Below, in pieces: positions 45,840 to 59,200 of a stretch of 64,000 nt of DNA. Every line of letters begins with the position of its first letter. The first letter of the stretch is position 1. Source of the stretch: Linyphia triangularis (taxonomy: Eukaryota > Arthropoda > Arachnida > Araneae > Linyphiidae); assembly GCA_963978545.1 (NCBI GenBank), contig OZ021729.1, forward strand, positions 90,984,466-91,048,465. Reading direction: 5' to 3'. The notes under the pieces are model-generated. The model did not search any database and was not told the DNA's origin. It was given only the letters and a program-made list of their open reading frames with translations. The translations under genes were made by a program, and so were the position numbers.

Positions 45840-46856
45840 AAAAAAACCTAAAGAATGTTAAAATTTTAATTAGTTCTTTTTTAATTAATTTTCTTAATTA
45901 ATTTATTTTTTACAAAGTTACTTCAAATAAGGATACAGCTCTGAAATTTTCATCTTAAGTAGTTTTAGTAAGTAGTAAAGTTTAACATTTTAACATGTGC
46001 TTAAACTTAAAGATATGAAATTGAAGTTCCGATCCATCCTCTATCAATTTTCCCCATCTGTTTCTGCAATTAAATGCCTAACAAGAAATTGTAATATTAT
46101 TAATTAAATTAATAACTAACTAATTAAATTAATTAATTAATTAATTATAATTAATTAACATTCTAAAATAATTTTAAAAAAATAATAATAATTAATTTAG
46201 TTGCATAGCTTGAAAAGCGGAAAAATGTTTTACTATATCGCGCTAGGCAACTGGGAGAAAGAACATGTTTTGCCTATTTGGTTGTCTGAAATGCGCTTTT
46301 GTACGCTTCCGCGGAAGCTCGCTTGGTCGCTTGTTAAGTGACCAGGAGTAGTTACTCCAGTTCAGTATTGTAGCTCAGTGGTAGCCCTATTAGAAATCGT
46401 TTTGTTAAATATTCATTAATTAATTAAAAAAATTAATTAAAAAAGAACTAAATAAAAATTTAAAATTCTGTTTTTCAAAAGACCAATTAGAAGACCAAAA
46501 CTACTTATTTTGAAAATTTCAGATCTGTAGCCCTATTAAAAGTCGTTTTGTAAAAAAATTTGTTAATTAATTAAAAAAATTAATTAAAAAATAACTAATT
46601 AAAATTTTAACATTCTGTTTTTCAAAAGTCCAATTAGAAGGCTAAAACTACTTAAGATGAAAATTTCAGAGCTGTATCCTTATTTGGAGTAACTTTGTAA
46701 AAAATAAATTAATTAAAAAAATTAATTAAGAAAGAACTAATTAAAATTTTAACATTCTGTTTGACATTCATAAAATTAGAAAGCCAAAACTTCCTTTCTT
46801 GAAAATTTCCGCGCTCTACTCCAATTTTAAGTAGGTTTCTATAGATCCACAGAGCC
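45840..46856 (-). repeat. Helitron-like interior repeats, inverted arrangement
   Basis: The stretch 46390-46856, read on the minus strand, matches the interior units of the 2382-3333 element. It has the GGATCTATAGAAACCTACTT start and three units with ACAGCTCTGAAA, AAGTAGTTTTGG and ATTAATTAA runs. A plus-oriented unit lies at about 45855-45975. The Helitron 3' end (GGGTATTTAG...CTAG) is not present, so this is a rearranged or truncated relative. The DNA between (46200-46380) is GC-richer and unexplained. Confidence 0.5.
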
Positions 46857-48543
46857 ATAGACCAGGGCCGGCGACAGGAGGGGGCGGGGGGCGGCAAACA
46901 GTGCAAATGAGAGGGGCCCGCTTTTCCAGGTAGGGCCCGCAATATACGACCAGTACCAGTCTGTCTTTTTTTTCTTTTTTTCTCTACATCGTCTAACAGA
47001 CGTACCCACAAATAAAGGGAGATACTATAGGGGACAGTTGTCAAGAGAACCTTTAACTACCAACAACAGATTGTAGCCTAAGGCAAGTTTTTAATTAACC
47101 ATACATTTGGTATATCCATGGTGTCTAATGGATGTATACTCTATCAGAGTGGGAGTTATCCGATTTTTACTTTTTGTGGTTCTTTTGACGCCTAGTAAAT
47201 AATCTTTTTGCTTCTAGTGAATATTGATAAACCTGTAAGGGGTCCCTAACGAGCTCTGACCTCAAAGGCAAGCAATATTTATTGAAAAAATTATAGTGTT
47301 ATTTCGTGGACAAAGGTTTAGAATGAGGTAAGAATTAATCTACAAAGTGGCCTTTGATGACCCGTATAGCCTTATAGATCTTTTTGAGGGCCCCGTGCCA
47401 TATAAAATACGATATTTATTCTTAAACATGAAACTTTATTTAAGTACATGCAAAAGTTATTAATTGCCATTTCATAGACGAGAGTTCATTGTAATTTTTT
47501 TAGGAATAAACAAACACGTAATAAGCATCAAGTATGCCCGAGGAGACCCCAAAATATAACGTTATAATAAATCTTTCTTTTTTATTTAAGGGAATACAAA
47601 TTATGGACTATTTTCGATAATTTTCTCCAATTCTGTGTACTTTTTTAGCATTTTCAATATCAATGTGGCAGGGGTTAATATTAACTTATTATAATAAAAC
47701 TTAAAGCATTGTCAAAATTAGTCAAAAGGAAAAAAAATGTCAGGTGTGTGCAATCGAATCCAAAGAAATTTAAATTTTTGTCATCTTTTTAACAACTTCA
47801 GGCTCGTTGCGGTTAATATTAATTTATCGGAATGAAATTCTGCACACTGTCAAAATAGGTCAAATGGGGGGGGGGGGGGAAAGGGGGGATGAGAGTTAAA
47901 ATCTCTGTGAAAATGAAATTTCATTTTTGATCCCAAATAAGGACCACCCTACTAATCATTTTATTTGTCATTTTATTAATTTTATATTTCATTTCACATG
48001 TTCATAGTAAGTACTATTTAAAAGTATAAATAAAAAATATTTTATTTTCAAATTAAAAAAAAAAAAAATGTTTAATTGGATGCTACCTATGTTTTCTCAT
48101 TAAAACATCCCTACTCCTCGCAGGTACAACAATACCCTCTAGGATTTTCAACTGAATGATATGTTGTCCATAAAAAACATTTTAATAAGGAAGAAAGGCA
48201 AATTTTAGTTTACTTAAATTTATATTTTAAGATTTTTATTGATATCTAAATCTTGTATCACAGGCAACTCTAAGGACTGATATGAGGCAAATTTCAATGG
48301 TCGTTTGAATGCGAAACTTAAATGTTAATTTTGATAGTAGTCATTTTCGTAATATGTAATTTTATTTCTGCTTTTCCAGTTTGCTTTTATAAACAAATTA
48401 ATTTTTCATTTAAATTAAAATTTATTGCAACATCGAAGCCGGGTTGGAGGTTGAGGGAGGGGAGTGCAAAATTGTCTTGGTTTGTAGCCAACAAAATTTA
48501 CGGACCGTCCCTGCATGTTAACAAAACAGAATTTGAAAGTAAA
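46857..48543. other. Intergenic DNA upstream of the LC3-like gene
   Basis: This includes an 11-base G run at 47869-47879 and AT-rich DNA. Open frames here are short and unconvincing. The promoter of the LC3-like gene should lie near the right end, but I see no clear TATA or initiator motif. Confidence 0.4.
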
Positions 48544-48583
48544 ACTAGGGGTGTCGAACATCGCACAACTTTCAGTTACACGA
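48544..48583 (+). repeat. Interspersed repeat family A, 5' tip
   Basis: About 40 bases match the start of the family (ACTAGGGGTGTCGAACATCG, CACAACTTTCAGTTACAC). The remainder of the family is absent, and the sequence turns directly into unrelated DNA. Confidence 0.6.
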
Positions 48584-48952
48584 AAAAAATTCAAGATGCA
48601 CGATATTTCAAAGGTACGAAAACGCTTTTTGGGTACAAATTTATTTGGAAAATTTGAGATCAATTAATTTGATCACTAAATATAAATTCATTTATCAAGT
48701 TAATCTGGAAAGCATATTTCTTTTTAGAGAAAATCAATTGCTCATGACGTTGCATAGATTGTCATATGAAGTTACATTTATGACCTTGAAAATTTTCAAA
48801 ACAATAAATTTCGAGAATCTGGCAGCTCTTTAATCTGCTCCGCTCAAGCTCTTTGAGAGGTAGAGGTATTGGATATTGCTGTTGTGTTGCATTAGTATCG
48901 TTCCAAATTCTTTATTGTATGTTAAAATTATTGTTGCAAACATTGGTGGAAC

Positions 48953-49052
48953 ATGTTTGGTGTTCGTAGGCATAAAGATAAAGGTTTTTGGGAGAATTTC
49001 GTATCTTTGGTGAAAGACAACAAAGAATCGCGCTCCATGACAGAACGAATTA
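48953..49052 (+). CDS. LC3-like gene, exon 1
   Basis: The exon has 33 codons plus one base. It ends GAACGAATTA before a GTGAGT donor. It codes for a basic, amphipathic N-terminus corresponding to the first helices of ATG8 proteins, with an N-terminus of poor conservation. The last codons (Thr-Glu-Arg-Ile) align with the Glu-Gln-Arg-Val stretch of LC3. Confidence 0.7.
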
Positions 49053-52000
49053 GTGAGTGTTCTATTGTGTATATTTCTTTCGTTCACCTATACTTTATAA
49101 GTTTACCACTAATTATTTCTAAAAGCTATCACTGTTGCACCTCATTATTTAATTAGATAATTCATTCGAACGTTAACAGTTTTTCATATTCGTATGAAAC
49201 CGTCTTTCTTCGGTTCCGAAACCATCATTTAAAAAACATGTTTTTTAACTCCTTCGTCTCGACTTTTACTTGGTTGAAATTTAACTATAAAAAGTATCTT
49301 AATTTAATCTTCACATACTGAAAGAAGTTTACTATGAGTTAAAAGTTTTTCCCATTTTTTCTGAAAGCGTATATAGTCGACTGGTCCAATCCATTTTTCC
49401 CAATCATCTAGAATATTGTAAAATCTTAGATGGGCCCACCTCTTGGCGACATATTTCAAATCTCGCCAAGTTGACTACTAATTGAATATTTGTTATTATT
49501 ATTATTTTTCAATTAATAAACGATACTTAAAGGCCAGAAATAATAATATTTTATTAAAAATTAAGACTTGCCATAAATGTGTTTGCTAATCCTTTGCCGG
49601 CAGAGGGTAAGTGTTAATGATTTGCCGAATAAAGAATCTCGTAAAATCATAAAAACCTTCTCCCAAGAGACCAGAAGCATAAATGATGGGAAAAAATGAA
49701 TACATATTAATTAACCAATCAGGTTTCAGAATGTCGTTGCGCATTTCGAATAGTTTTGGTTCCGAAACGCCGTCACGATCGGACGTTCAAACAGGGCGCT
49801 CTGTAAGATTCTAGACTGTTCTCCTCCATAATCCGTCTAGGTTGACACATTGGCTACGTTATCGTCACTCGTTTGGCGAGAATTCCAAATTGTATTAACC
49901 ATATAGTGTATGTGAATAAGTAAAATACTATCCTTCTTGCTAAGCCACTGATATTTAGGAACCAAAAGTTACCAATTCCTTTAAACCAAAACTAAAATTT
50001 GTGATGATACATAATCTGAATATATTAAAAAACCAAAACTTTGTCAATTTCATCATGTTAAGCATGGGATAATATGTAATTGAACTATTACTGTAAAATT
50101 ATATTGGACCAATTATCTTAGAAATAAACATTATATTTAAAAGTTGTAGAGTATTAAATTTTATTTGGCATTTTTTCCCTGCGATAAAAGCTGTTTCTAG
50201 CAAAGGTCTTATTTTAATTTATTATTTTTGTTTAGTTACTATGTTTTTTATTTTATTTTGAGGAATTTTCTAATTGCTAAATGTCCTTACTACATCTGTT
50301 CCAAATATATCCCAATCGTGTAGTCGACTTTGACTATTTGTTTCAGTTTTCTAGAATATTGTAATAATTGTAATATATATTCTCTGTGTGTATAAGTAAT
50401 AAAATGCTGTCCTTCTTGCTAAGCCACTGACATTTAGAAACCAAAAGCTACCAATTTTTTTAAAACAAAACTGAAGTTTACGATTCAATATATCATCTAA
50501 AGTTAACAAAACTAAAATAAAACTCATTAGTTTATATTCAAGAAAAAATTAGCATCGTTTTTCATATACGTAATATGTACATATTCTTGTTGTAATTTAA
50601 TAAAAAAAAGCTAAATTATTTCTTCATACAAAAAGTACTGTACCTTTACTGTAAAATTAAAAAATGGACCAATTAAAACTTGAGTTATGTGCAATAAAAC
50701 AGGGGTTGCATTTGCCCTAAAATTCCTAGTATTCCTTAAAATTGTTGTTTCTCTACCTAAAATTCCTATATTGTACTAAATTATTTTACAAATCCTAAAC
50801 AAATTAAGAATCTTAAAAATGATAAATTTTCATGTTTTTTGGTTTTTTATTTTTGGTACTCTTCCGTTATCCGAGCGCCAATGTAGCCAAGCAAAGCGAA
50901 TGACAAAGCAGTCAACGGGATAAAAGTCGAAAGTGTTCAATTATAAACAAATATAAAAATATTATTTAATAGTAAGCAAAACAAGTTTAACTATAAACAG
51001 ATATTAATGAAACAAAACAGTTTTACTCAAAAAGAATGCTTATAACAGTTGGTTTTTCCAGAATACGGTGATGTCCTTGAGAATTTGTTCGAATGGATCG
51101 CATAAATTCTGCGAGGTATGACTCCAAATAAAGGCGAGAAGTTCCCCGATGTTTCTCCATTTGGCCCTGCCCCAAAGTCGTTCGATTTTCTGAGTGTTTA
51201 CACCAGTGTCGGGATCAACGAAATTTTAACTGTGGCGAAATTCTTCATTAATTGGCAATTTATCGGTTAACCGATTAATGGAAGAGTACCTTATTTTTAA
51301 ATAAAAGTATAGAAAAAATCATGAAAACAATACCATTCTTTCAAAAATTTGATCTCGGATAGATAGTTAAAAAAATATTTAGTTTTTCACTTTGCGATTT
51401 GGCGGGAAAAAGCTACTTTTTCAAGTGATATCAACACGCAGATGATGAACCAGTTTTAGACCAGGTTCCTCCTCTGATTGTCGACGGAATCTATGTGTAA
51501 CTAAGTCAAGGTTTTTTTATGCTTTTTTTTGGTCACATGACTTTTGCTTTGATTTCAAACTCGATTTTTGATTAATTAAAAGCATAAAAATAAAATATAA
51601 TTGCACAGCTCAAATATATTTGTTGGATAACACTAGAAATTACAAAAAATATTCATTTTCCTTTCTTGTGCAAGTTCCTCATTCTCCAATTTTCCTCAAA
51701 AATCCGCTAAAAAATCCCTATATTCCTCTAGATTAAAAAAGTGGATTTAATTAAATTTGCATATGTTTGTCAAAATAGTATAGTTGTTTAATTATATCAC
51801 CGATATTTTACTAAAAGGTTGTTGGAAGTTAAATTTTTCTAAAATTGACAGGTTTTTGCCAGTATTGACACAAGTATTGGAAAGAATATGTACGTGTTAG
51901 GAGCTTCAAAAGAAGTATCCCAAAAATGTTTGGAAATTATCCCTATAATTTTCATAAAATTTTTGGAATCGCCCCTAAAATTTCTATCTAAATTTTTTAA

Positions 52001-54927
52001 ATAACTCACTGCTGTCACCTGTAATAAGTACCTACAACAAGATACACTTCGCTTGAACACATCAAAATTGAACTTTCACTTAGAGAAAATTTATATGTAC
52101 CAAATATGCTATATATAAAATGTGTTGACATTTGTACCAGTTTTCAGAATTGTGACCAAATGGAGCATTCGAATATTCCTCGTTCTGAACGTTTAACCCC
52201 TTTTTCGACCCTTTGAAGTGGGTTAATTGTGATCGGAATAGTTTAATTTTTCTATGTTAGCCTTTGTCGACATTTGTATCAATTTTCAGAGTTGTGATCA
52301 TATGGGAAGTGGGACATTCGATTATCCCTCGTTTGGAACGTTTAACCCCTTTTCCACTCGTTAAAGTGAGTTAATCGAGATCGGTATAGCTTACTTTTTC
52401 TATATTTGCCATTCTTAACATTTGCACCGAATATCAGAATTGTGACAACATTGGAAGTGTGTCATTTGAATATCCCTCGTTTGAAACGTTTAATTCCTTT
52501 TCCGCCCTTTAAAGTGGGTTAATCGGGATCGGAATAGCTTACTTTTTCTATGTTTCATTTTGTCGACATTTGTATCAATTTTCAGAGTTATGACCATATG
52601 GGAAGGGGGACATTTTATTATCCCTCGTTTGGAACGTTTAACCCCTTTTCCACTCCTTTAAGTGGGTTAATCGAGATCAGAATAGCTTTCTTTTTTTATG
52701 TTTACTATTGTTAATATTTGTACCAGTTTTCAGAGTTGTGACCAAATGGGAAGTGGGATATTCGAATGTCCCCTGTTTGGAACGTTTAACCCCTTTTCGA
52801 CTCCTAAAAGTGGGTTAGTCATGATCGGAATAGCTTACTTTTTCTATTTTTACCATTGTTGATATTTGTGCCAATTTTCGGAGCTGTGACCATGTGGGAA
52901 GCGGGAGAATTATTGATGAGTGAGTGCTTTGCCTTATATATAGAGAGATATTATATTTAAAAAAATCCCTATGCCAAGACGATGATACTTATAATATTAC
53001 AATTTTTGTAATTAGGTGATTTAAAAAAATGCTGATTAAAATAACAAAAAGGAAATTTTCAAATTTAATTACAATAATAGTAGGATATTGTTAAACTTAT
53101 ATCTTTTTTAATTATATTTTGAATACATAGCAAACATCATTATCCCTGTTTTGCTGTTATTGTGTTTTTTTATTTACCAGGACAATGATGGAACTTGCAT
53201 AATTAGAAGTTGGCACATTCTATTTAAAAATTTTATAAAGTAAATGTATATATTTTCAAGAAATTGACTTTTGTTATGTAGGATACTATTCTATGTTAGA
53301 GTATAAACAATTTTCTACTGGTCTTAATATTTTATGTAGATGCCAACCAAATGATTCTCATTAAACATTTAAATTGTGTTGGCAAAGAATTTCACTATTC
53401 CACAAAAAGGAAAATGTTGTCAATTCAGAATAGTTTTTAAACAGCTTACTTAAGAGGTAAAAGCTCTTGGAATTTGCAGAAAAAAATAGAACGCTGTCTA
53501 CTCTCTGTAGTTAAAATATTGAGTCCTGCTACATCCCTGGACAATGATGCTTTTTTTTAGTGACCAACGTTTTGTAATTTTCTAATTGTGAAAAAATAAT
53601 GAAATTATTTTCCTTTGCATAACACTTAATTATAATGGTATTAAATGAATTGTTGGAAAATTAGTTTTATTATTGTGTAACATTTATAACAGCCTAGATG
53701 GCTCGATTGACAAGAAAGGATAATGACTTTTAGAGGTTTTTAAATCAATTTGTTATTGATGAGAAAGTTAGCCTAGAACATAGCAAAGTTATTAAAAGGC
53801 TTATTTTCGTACTTTTTTTTAAGTGATATAATTTTGTGTATTTTTCCTGTTTCCGGAGAATGACCCGACTGGTATTGTAAATATTATCTAAAGTTTCTTA
53901 CCCTCGAAGTGCTATACATAGAAAGAAATCTGATCTCTGTTTTAATGAATTGTATTTGATCTTTCAGGAGCAAAAAGGCTGAGATCCTTTGCATCAAATG
54001 AAAAGTTTAAAATAGTTCCTGTGAGTATTTTTTTTTTTTCTCATTGTGTTGCACATCTGCATTTAAAGGTACTGTTATTACTAGTGTATTGAAATGGAGG
54101 TAAAAGGTTTATACATTTAATACACTTGAATACATTTTTGCTTTTTGTGTTCTATCAGAGCAACCATGAACAACTTTGTTTATATTTATTCAAGGGGGGA
54201 AGTTGGTTAGAAATTTGTTGGGAAGGAGCGGTAATCCAAACAGTTACTCATAGTGGTTACATTTTTTTTAGCTTTTATCCCGAGGTAAAAAAAACACACT
54301 TATAGAATCACTTTGATATCTCTCTGAATCTCTTGCACTTGAATAACATAGAATAGAAATGGTAGTTGGAAAATCAGCTGGTCCATATAATAACCAAACA
54401 CAAACAAGTAAGAAAATCTCTTGTTTTCCTTATGACGCTGTGTTTGGGGAAAAATCTTCCACTTTTAAGCAAATTTCCGCTTTTTTTACTCGAAATTCCG
54501 CGTTTTTTACAATGTTATTATTTTCAAAGGACTTGGGACATGTTCAAACTAAACTTGTCTAAACCTCCCTCAGAAAAAGTTTGTGGCTGCACCGCTGTTA
54601 CACACATTAGTACACAATTATATTCTTATTCAGCTACTTTTGTAGTTCCAAGTAGCACTGCTTATATTTTCCTCTTTTTCTTACATTTTGACTGTTTTCA
54701 CCCTTTAGTATCAAAACCTTCAGCTTAAGTTGAGAAAATTTGTCTTGCTTGTCAGAAATGGTTCGTTCTAATTTAGACACACAGCAGAAAGATTTTCCTT
54801 AAGTTTTGTTTTTAGAATTCAATGTATTTCCTTGGAGGTATTGTAATTGGTCGGTGTATTCTAGTTATGATCAAGCCTTTGATTCTTTGTTTAAGTAATT
54901 TCAGATGGTTATTTATGATTATATTTA

Positions 54928-55005
<78 letters not shown>

Positions 55006-56233
55006 CATTTGCACTAGACTGCAGGTCATTAAATGTGCTTAATATTTTTGAACTTGTCTTCAATGTCTTGAAAATGCTTAGAGGTCCTTAATTTTTGCAG
55101 ATATTGTGTGCCCAACTGAAAAATTTATAAAAATACAACTCGGACTTGCTATCTCCGCCTGACCGCATCATATATGCGTTGTATTACACATGCACCAACT
55201 TGTAACTTTTTTTGGTAGAATATACTTTATTAAAAATTTATATATAGACATGATGCCTGAAAACAAATTTTCAAACGTCCTTGAAAGCATTATTTAGGTC
55301 CTTAAAAGTCATTGATTTTCATTCTGTGATTTGAGTGGGAACCCTGATAATAGAATGTAGGAAGAGATTTTTTTTTTTTTTTTTAAATTGTTTCCATGGT
55401 TTAATCATATTAAAAATCCGTCTCCAAATTCAAAAGGAAACCTAATCTTTAATGTTTCTGTTACCCAAAATGTGTAAGTATAATATTTTACAACTTTATT
55501 TAATTGCACTCTTATTGATGAGAATTATTATAGCATGTTTAAAAATACACAGTTCTGCAAAAAATAGTTGAACAAATGTGCTTGTTTTTCTTGCAGAAAT
55601 CTTTCTATTACAAATTTATTTTCCAGAAGTTTTCCTATTAATCTCTTTATTTATAAGGATACAAAAAGTTAGAGGTGTCGTTGTTGTGAATTGTTGGTTG
55701 CTGATTAACTCAAGATGTCCAAGGCCAAAATATAGTGCTTTTTAAATATTTAACAAAAATTTAAGCACTTGAAATCTGTTAATTGAATATTGTAGAAGTA
55801 GTTTAATTAATTTAAACTTGTGAAATTGAATTTTAAAATATTTTCATGCTACTTTAGCTCATCAACTTCTTTGTTTTCAGGTTGTTGTAGATCAAATTAA
55901 TTTTCCTCTGCAAAGCGTTAAATTCCTGGTTCCATTTCGGATGCCAGTTTCTCAGTTTACAGATGTCGTAAGGTAACTCAGTTGCATTTTTAATATATAT
56001 ATTTTAACAATGAAACAGATGTGTTCATTATGAATCTATTGTATGTCATGTAATTATAAAATAAGTTTGATATGAAAATTATTCAAAATGCAATTAAGAA
56101 AAATACTGCCTGTGAAGTAGTCTATACGATTAATTATTATTACCCAAATATGATTGAATATTTAATGTAATAGAAAGTACTTAACATCAAAATAGAGAGA
56201 CATAAATTTGGTTCTACTTTGTATTTATTAGAT

Positions 56234-56275
<42 letters not shown>

Positions 56276-59200
56276 TTATTTGCACCCCCTTAAAGTTACC
56301 CGGTCAAAGAAGTTGTTAAGATACTATAATATTAGCTGCTGAGAAATTAAGGAAAATCTGTACTTATCAGAAAATTAAGCTTGTTGTCACTTACCCATTG
56401 TGAATTCTCTTATGAATGCTGAGTTGTTGAAATTTAACATTTTGCAGTGTTTAAAATGTTATTTGCCTATGATGCACCAAATCTTATTAACTATGTATAA
56501 AATTATCTTTTTTTTTACATCATTGTCATATGAATGTTAAAATAGACTTTAGATATATTAGTGGTGGAAATATCTACTTTGATATTTTCCACAAATATCT
56601 GCAAACCACAATTAAGCTGTAAAAAATATTGTAAACTTATCGATTGCATGCTATAGATTTCTAACAATTTTCGAGAAATTTAATACACTCGGATTTTTAA
56701 TGAGAATACCTTAATCCAGTTTTTCATGAAGATTTTTTTTTTGTATTCGCATTAATTTCACTTCTAACTGAATCATTTTAAAGTATTGTATGTTATTATT
56801 TTTTATTTTTGGAAATTCAAATTTATTATTGTACCTCTGAAGACATAATTTCTTCTTTTGAATGTTGCAAAACTTTATTTCCACAAAGGTTAAATTTAAA
56901 GATTTTTGCTTTATTAAAATCACATATTTTGGTGAATGTAATTATATGCGTACTGATTCTCTTCCCTCTTTCTCTCAAGTTTAAAAGTGTCTTTCTTAAG
57001 TTTATCTCACAATTTTTTTTATTCTGATCTCATGTAGATTTACATGTACACTAGTACTATGTGTTGAAAGTTCTCTTACATGTGGCCTTTATTTAAATTT
57101 CATTTTAGAAAAGAAGAAAAATTGTTTTTTTAAAGTAAAAAATAAGATGTTCTAAAAAATTATAAAACTTGAGGAAAAGTAGTCAATAGTAGTTTTTTCC
57201 TTTACTAAAGTGCTTTTATTTATCATTTGGTATGAAAAAAACGTGATCTTAGGATGTTTATTGCATGTTGTAGGGAGTAAGGTGGCTAAAAGTTTTGGTT
57301 CAAACCTTTGTTTCTGATCATTGGATTTCATATTAAAAAATCAATTCTTATTTTGTGGACATGAATCTTACTTAAGTCTTTTTGGTGCCCTGTGGCACTT
57401 AAGGCCTTCAGCTTATTACGTCAGCTCTTGCGATTTTGCTTAGCAGATCTTGCTTCCGACCAGCTCGGTCATCCATTCCAACGCTCGCCTTCTTTATACA
57501 ATATTTAAATAATGTCAAAACTTATAAGATATGAGAACAGTTATTATTGTCCTGTAACCTACCTTTCCAGGCCAAGACAATTATCATCTATGTTTTTATA
57601 AAAAAAATTATCCTTTTTTTTTTTTTTTTTTAAATTATAAGTAATAATGAGGAGCTTTCACGTTTTTTAGTTTTATCTTTAAATAAAAGTAGAGAAAAAA
57701 AAAATCATGAAAAACAATACCATTCTTTTGAAAATTTGAGCTCGGATAGATAGTTAAAAAGAAATATTTAGTTTTTCACTTTGCGATTTGGCGGGAAAAG
57801 CCACTTTTGCGTTAAACGTCAACGCGCAGATAATAAACCAGTCTAAAACCTGTTTTAGATGAGGAATGATTGAAGTTTCTCCTCTGATTTTCGACTTTAT
57901 CTAAGCGTAACTACATCATTTATTTTTTTTAATGCGTTTTTGGTCACGTGAGTTTTGCTTTGATTTGTGCTAATTTTAAACTCGATTTTTTATCAATTGA
58001 AAACATAAAGATAAAAAATAATTGCACTGCTCAAATATATTCGTTGGATAACACTAGAAAATACAAAAAATATTCATTTTTCTCACTTGTGCAAGTTCCT
58101 CATGAAGGCAAGTTTTATAAGAAACAATACATCAGATATTTGGCCGGCCGAATATTCGGTATTCGGCCAAAATCACTGTTCAAGACATTCCTACCATTTG
58201 TAAGCAATATTAATTTCATTGGTATCTACTACAAAACCACAGAATTATATATTTTGTATTGATAATTTGTATCATGTTTCACTTTGGCTAGCTAAAGTTA
58301 CCAATGTCTTGTTCAACAAATTTAATTTCAACTCTCTTCTCATCTAATATGTTTTTTTAATTATGCCAATGTAAAATGTGTTACTGTCGCTATATACGGC
58401 ATAATATAGTTGTTCCGAAGTACCCCATGGATATTATAAAATTATTTCCTTGCATTTTATACTGTTGAATTCTCATTAAATTGATTAATTTCAACTTTTT
58501 CTACATTATGCTCAATCTATTCATCATATGTTTCAAAGAGTATGTTTTGCTGATTGTGAGGCATCCACATTGGTATCAATTAAAGTTTGTTTCTTTTTGC
58601 TAATAAGTTTTTTTCTTGGTGCTCATTCTTTTCTCTTTTGCTGCAACTTCACACTTCTGTTTATCATTGATCTTATCCTTGATTTTAGTTTTGTCTTGTT
58701 CTGCAACCAGACCTATAAAATTTTTATTTGCAATAAATTCCAAGTTTGTGTTTGCCTTCTGTTGTTGTTGCTAATCCTCACTGTCTGACGGAGTGAGACA
58801 AGATCCACGAGTTCGTTGACTAAAAGGAAGACTAGGAGAGGATTGCTAAAGAGATCCTCCTTAGAGAGTCCCATGCAATCCAAGAGGTGCTCAGGAGAGG
58901 CCTGATGATTTTGGTGCAGGTGGTTTTCCTGCCCTCGTTGAAAGTGAGGCACTTGATGTGACCGCTAGCAAGCCTTGATAGAACAGTCTGGGTACGTCTG
59001 TCACACGGGAGGGACAATCCCGGTTTTGAGCCCTTGTACCAATTATGGGGTATTTTCCACTCCTCCGAGATCTTTGATTTTTCCAGAGAGTATAATTCCA
59101 AAAAAGTAAGTATGGAAGAGTTTGCCTTCTGATTTCTGAATGTGATACTCTTGATCTACTATGTCTGAAATGCTCACTTAAGATGTCTTCAAAACTAGTT

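Larger units (their letters stand above)
49053..53967 (+). other. LC3-like gene, intron 1 (4.9 kb) and its repeats
   Basis: Intron 1 holds a TTGGCGA...TCGCCAA hairpin-type motif at about 49444-49477. It also has a diverged duplication (49915-50010 and 50395-50480, both with CTTCTTGCTAAGCCACTGA), the repeat at 51290-51690, the 148-bp tandem array and the duplicated block at 53478-53925. No additional exon is visible. Confidence 0.6.

Noticed and set aside
54812..55091. Ile/Tyr-repeat membrane-like peptides on both strands
   Set aside because: They are encoded by the (AT)n microsatellite.
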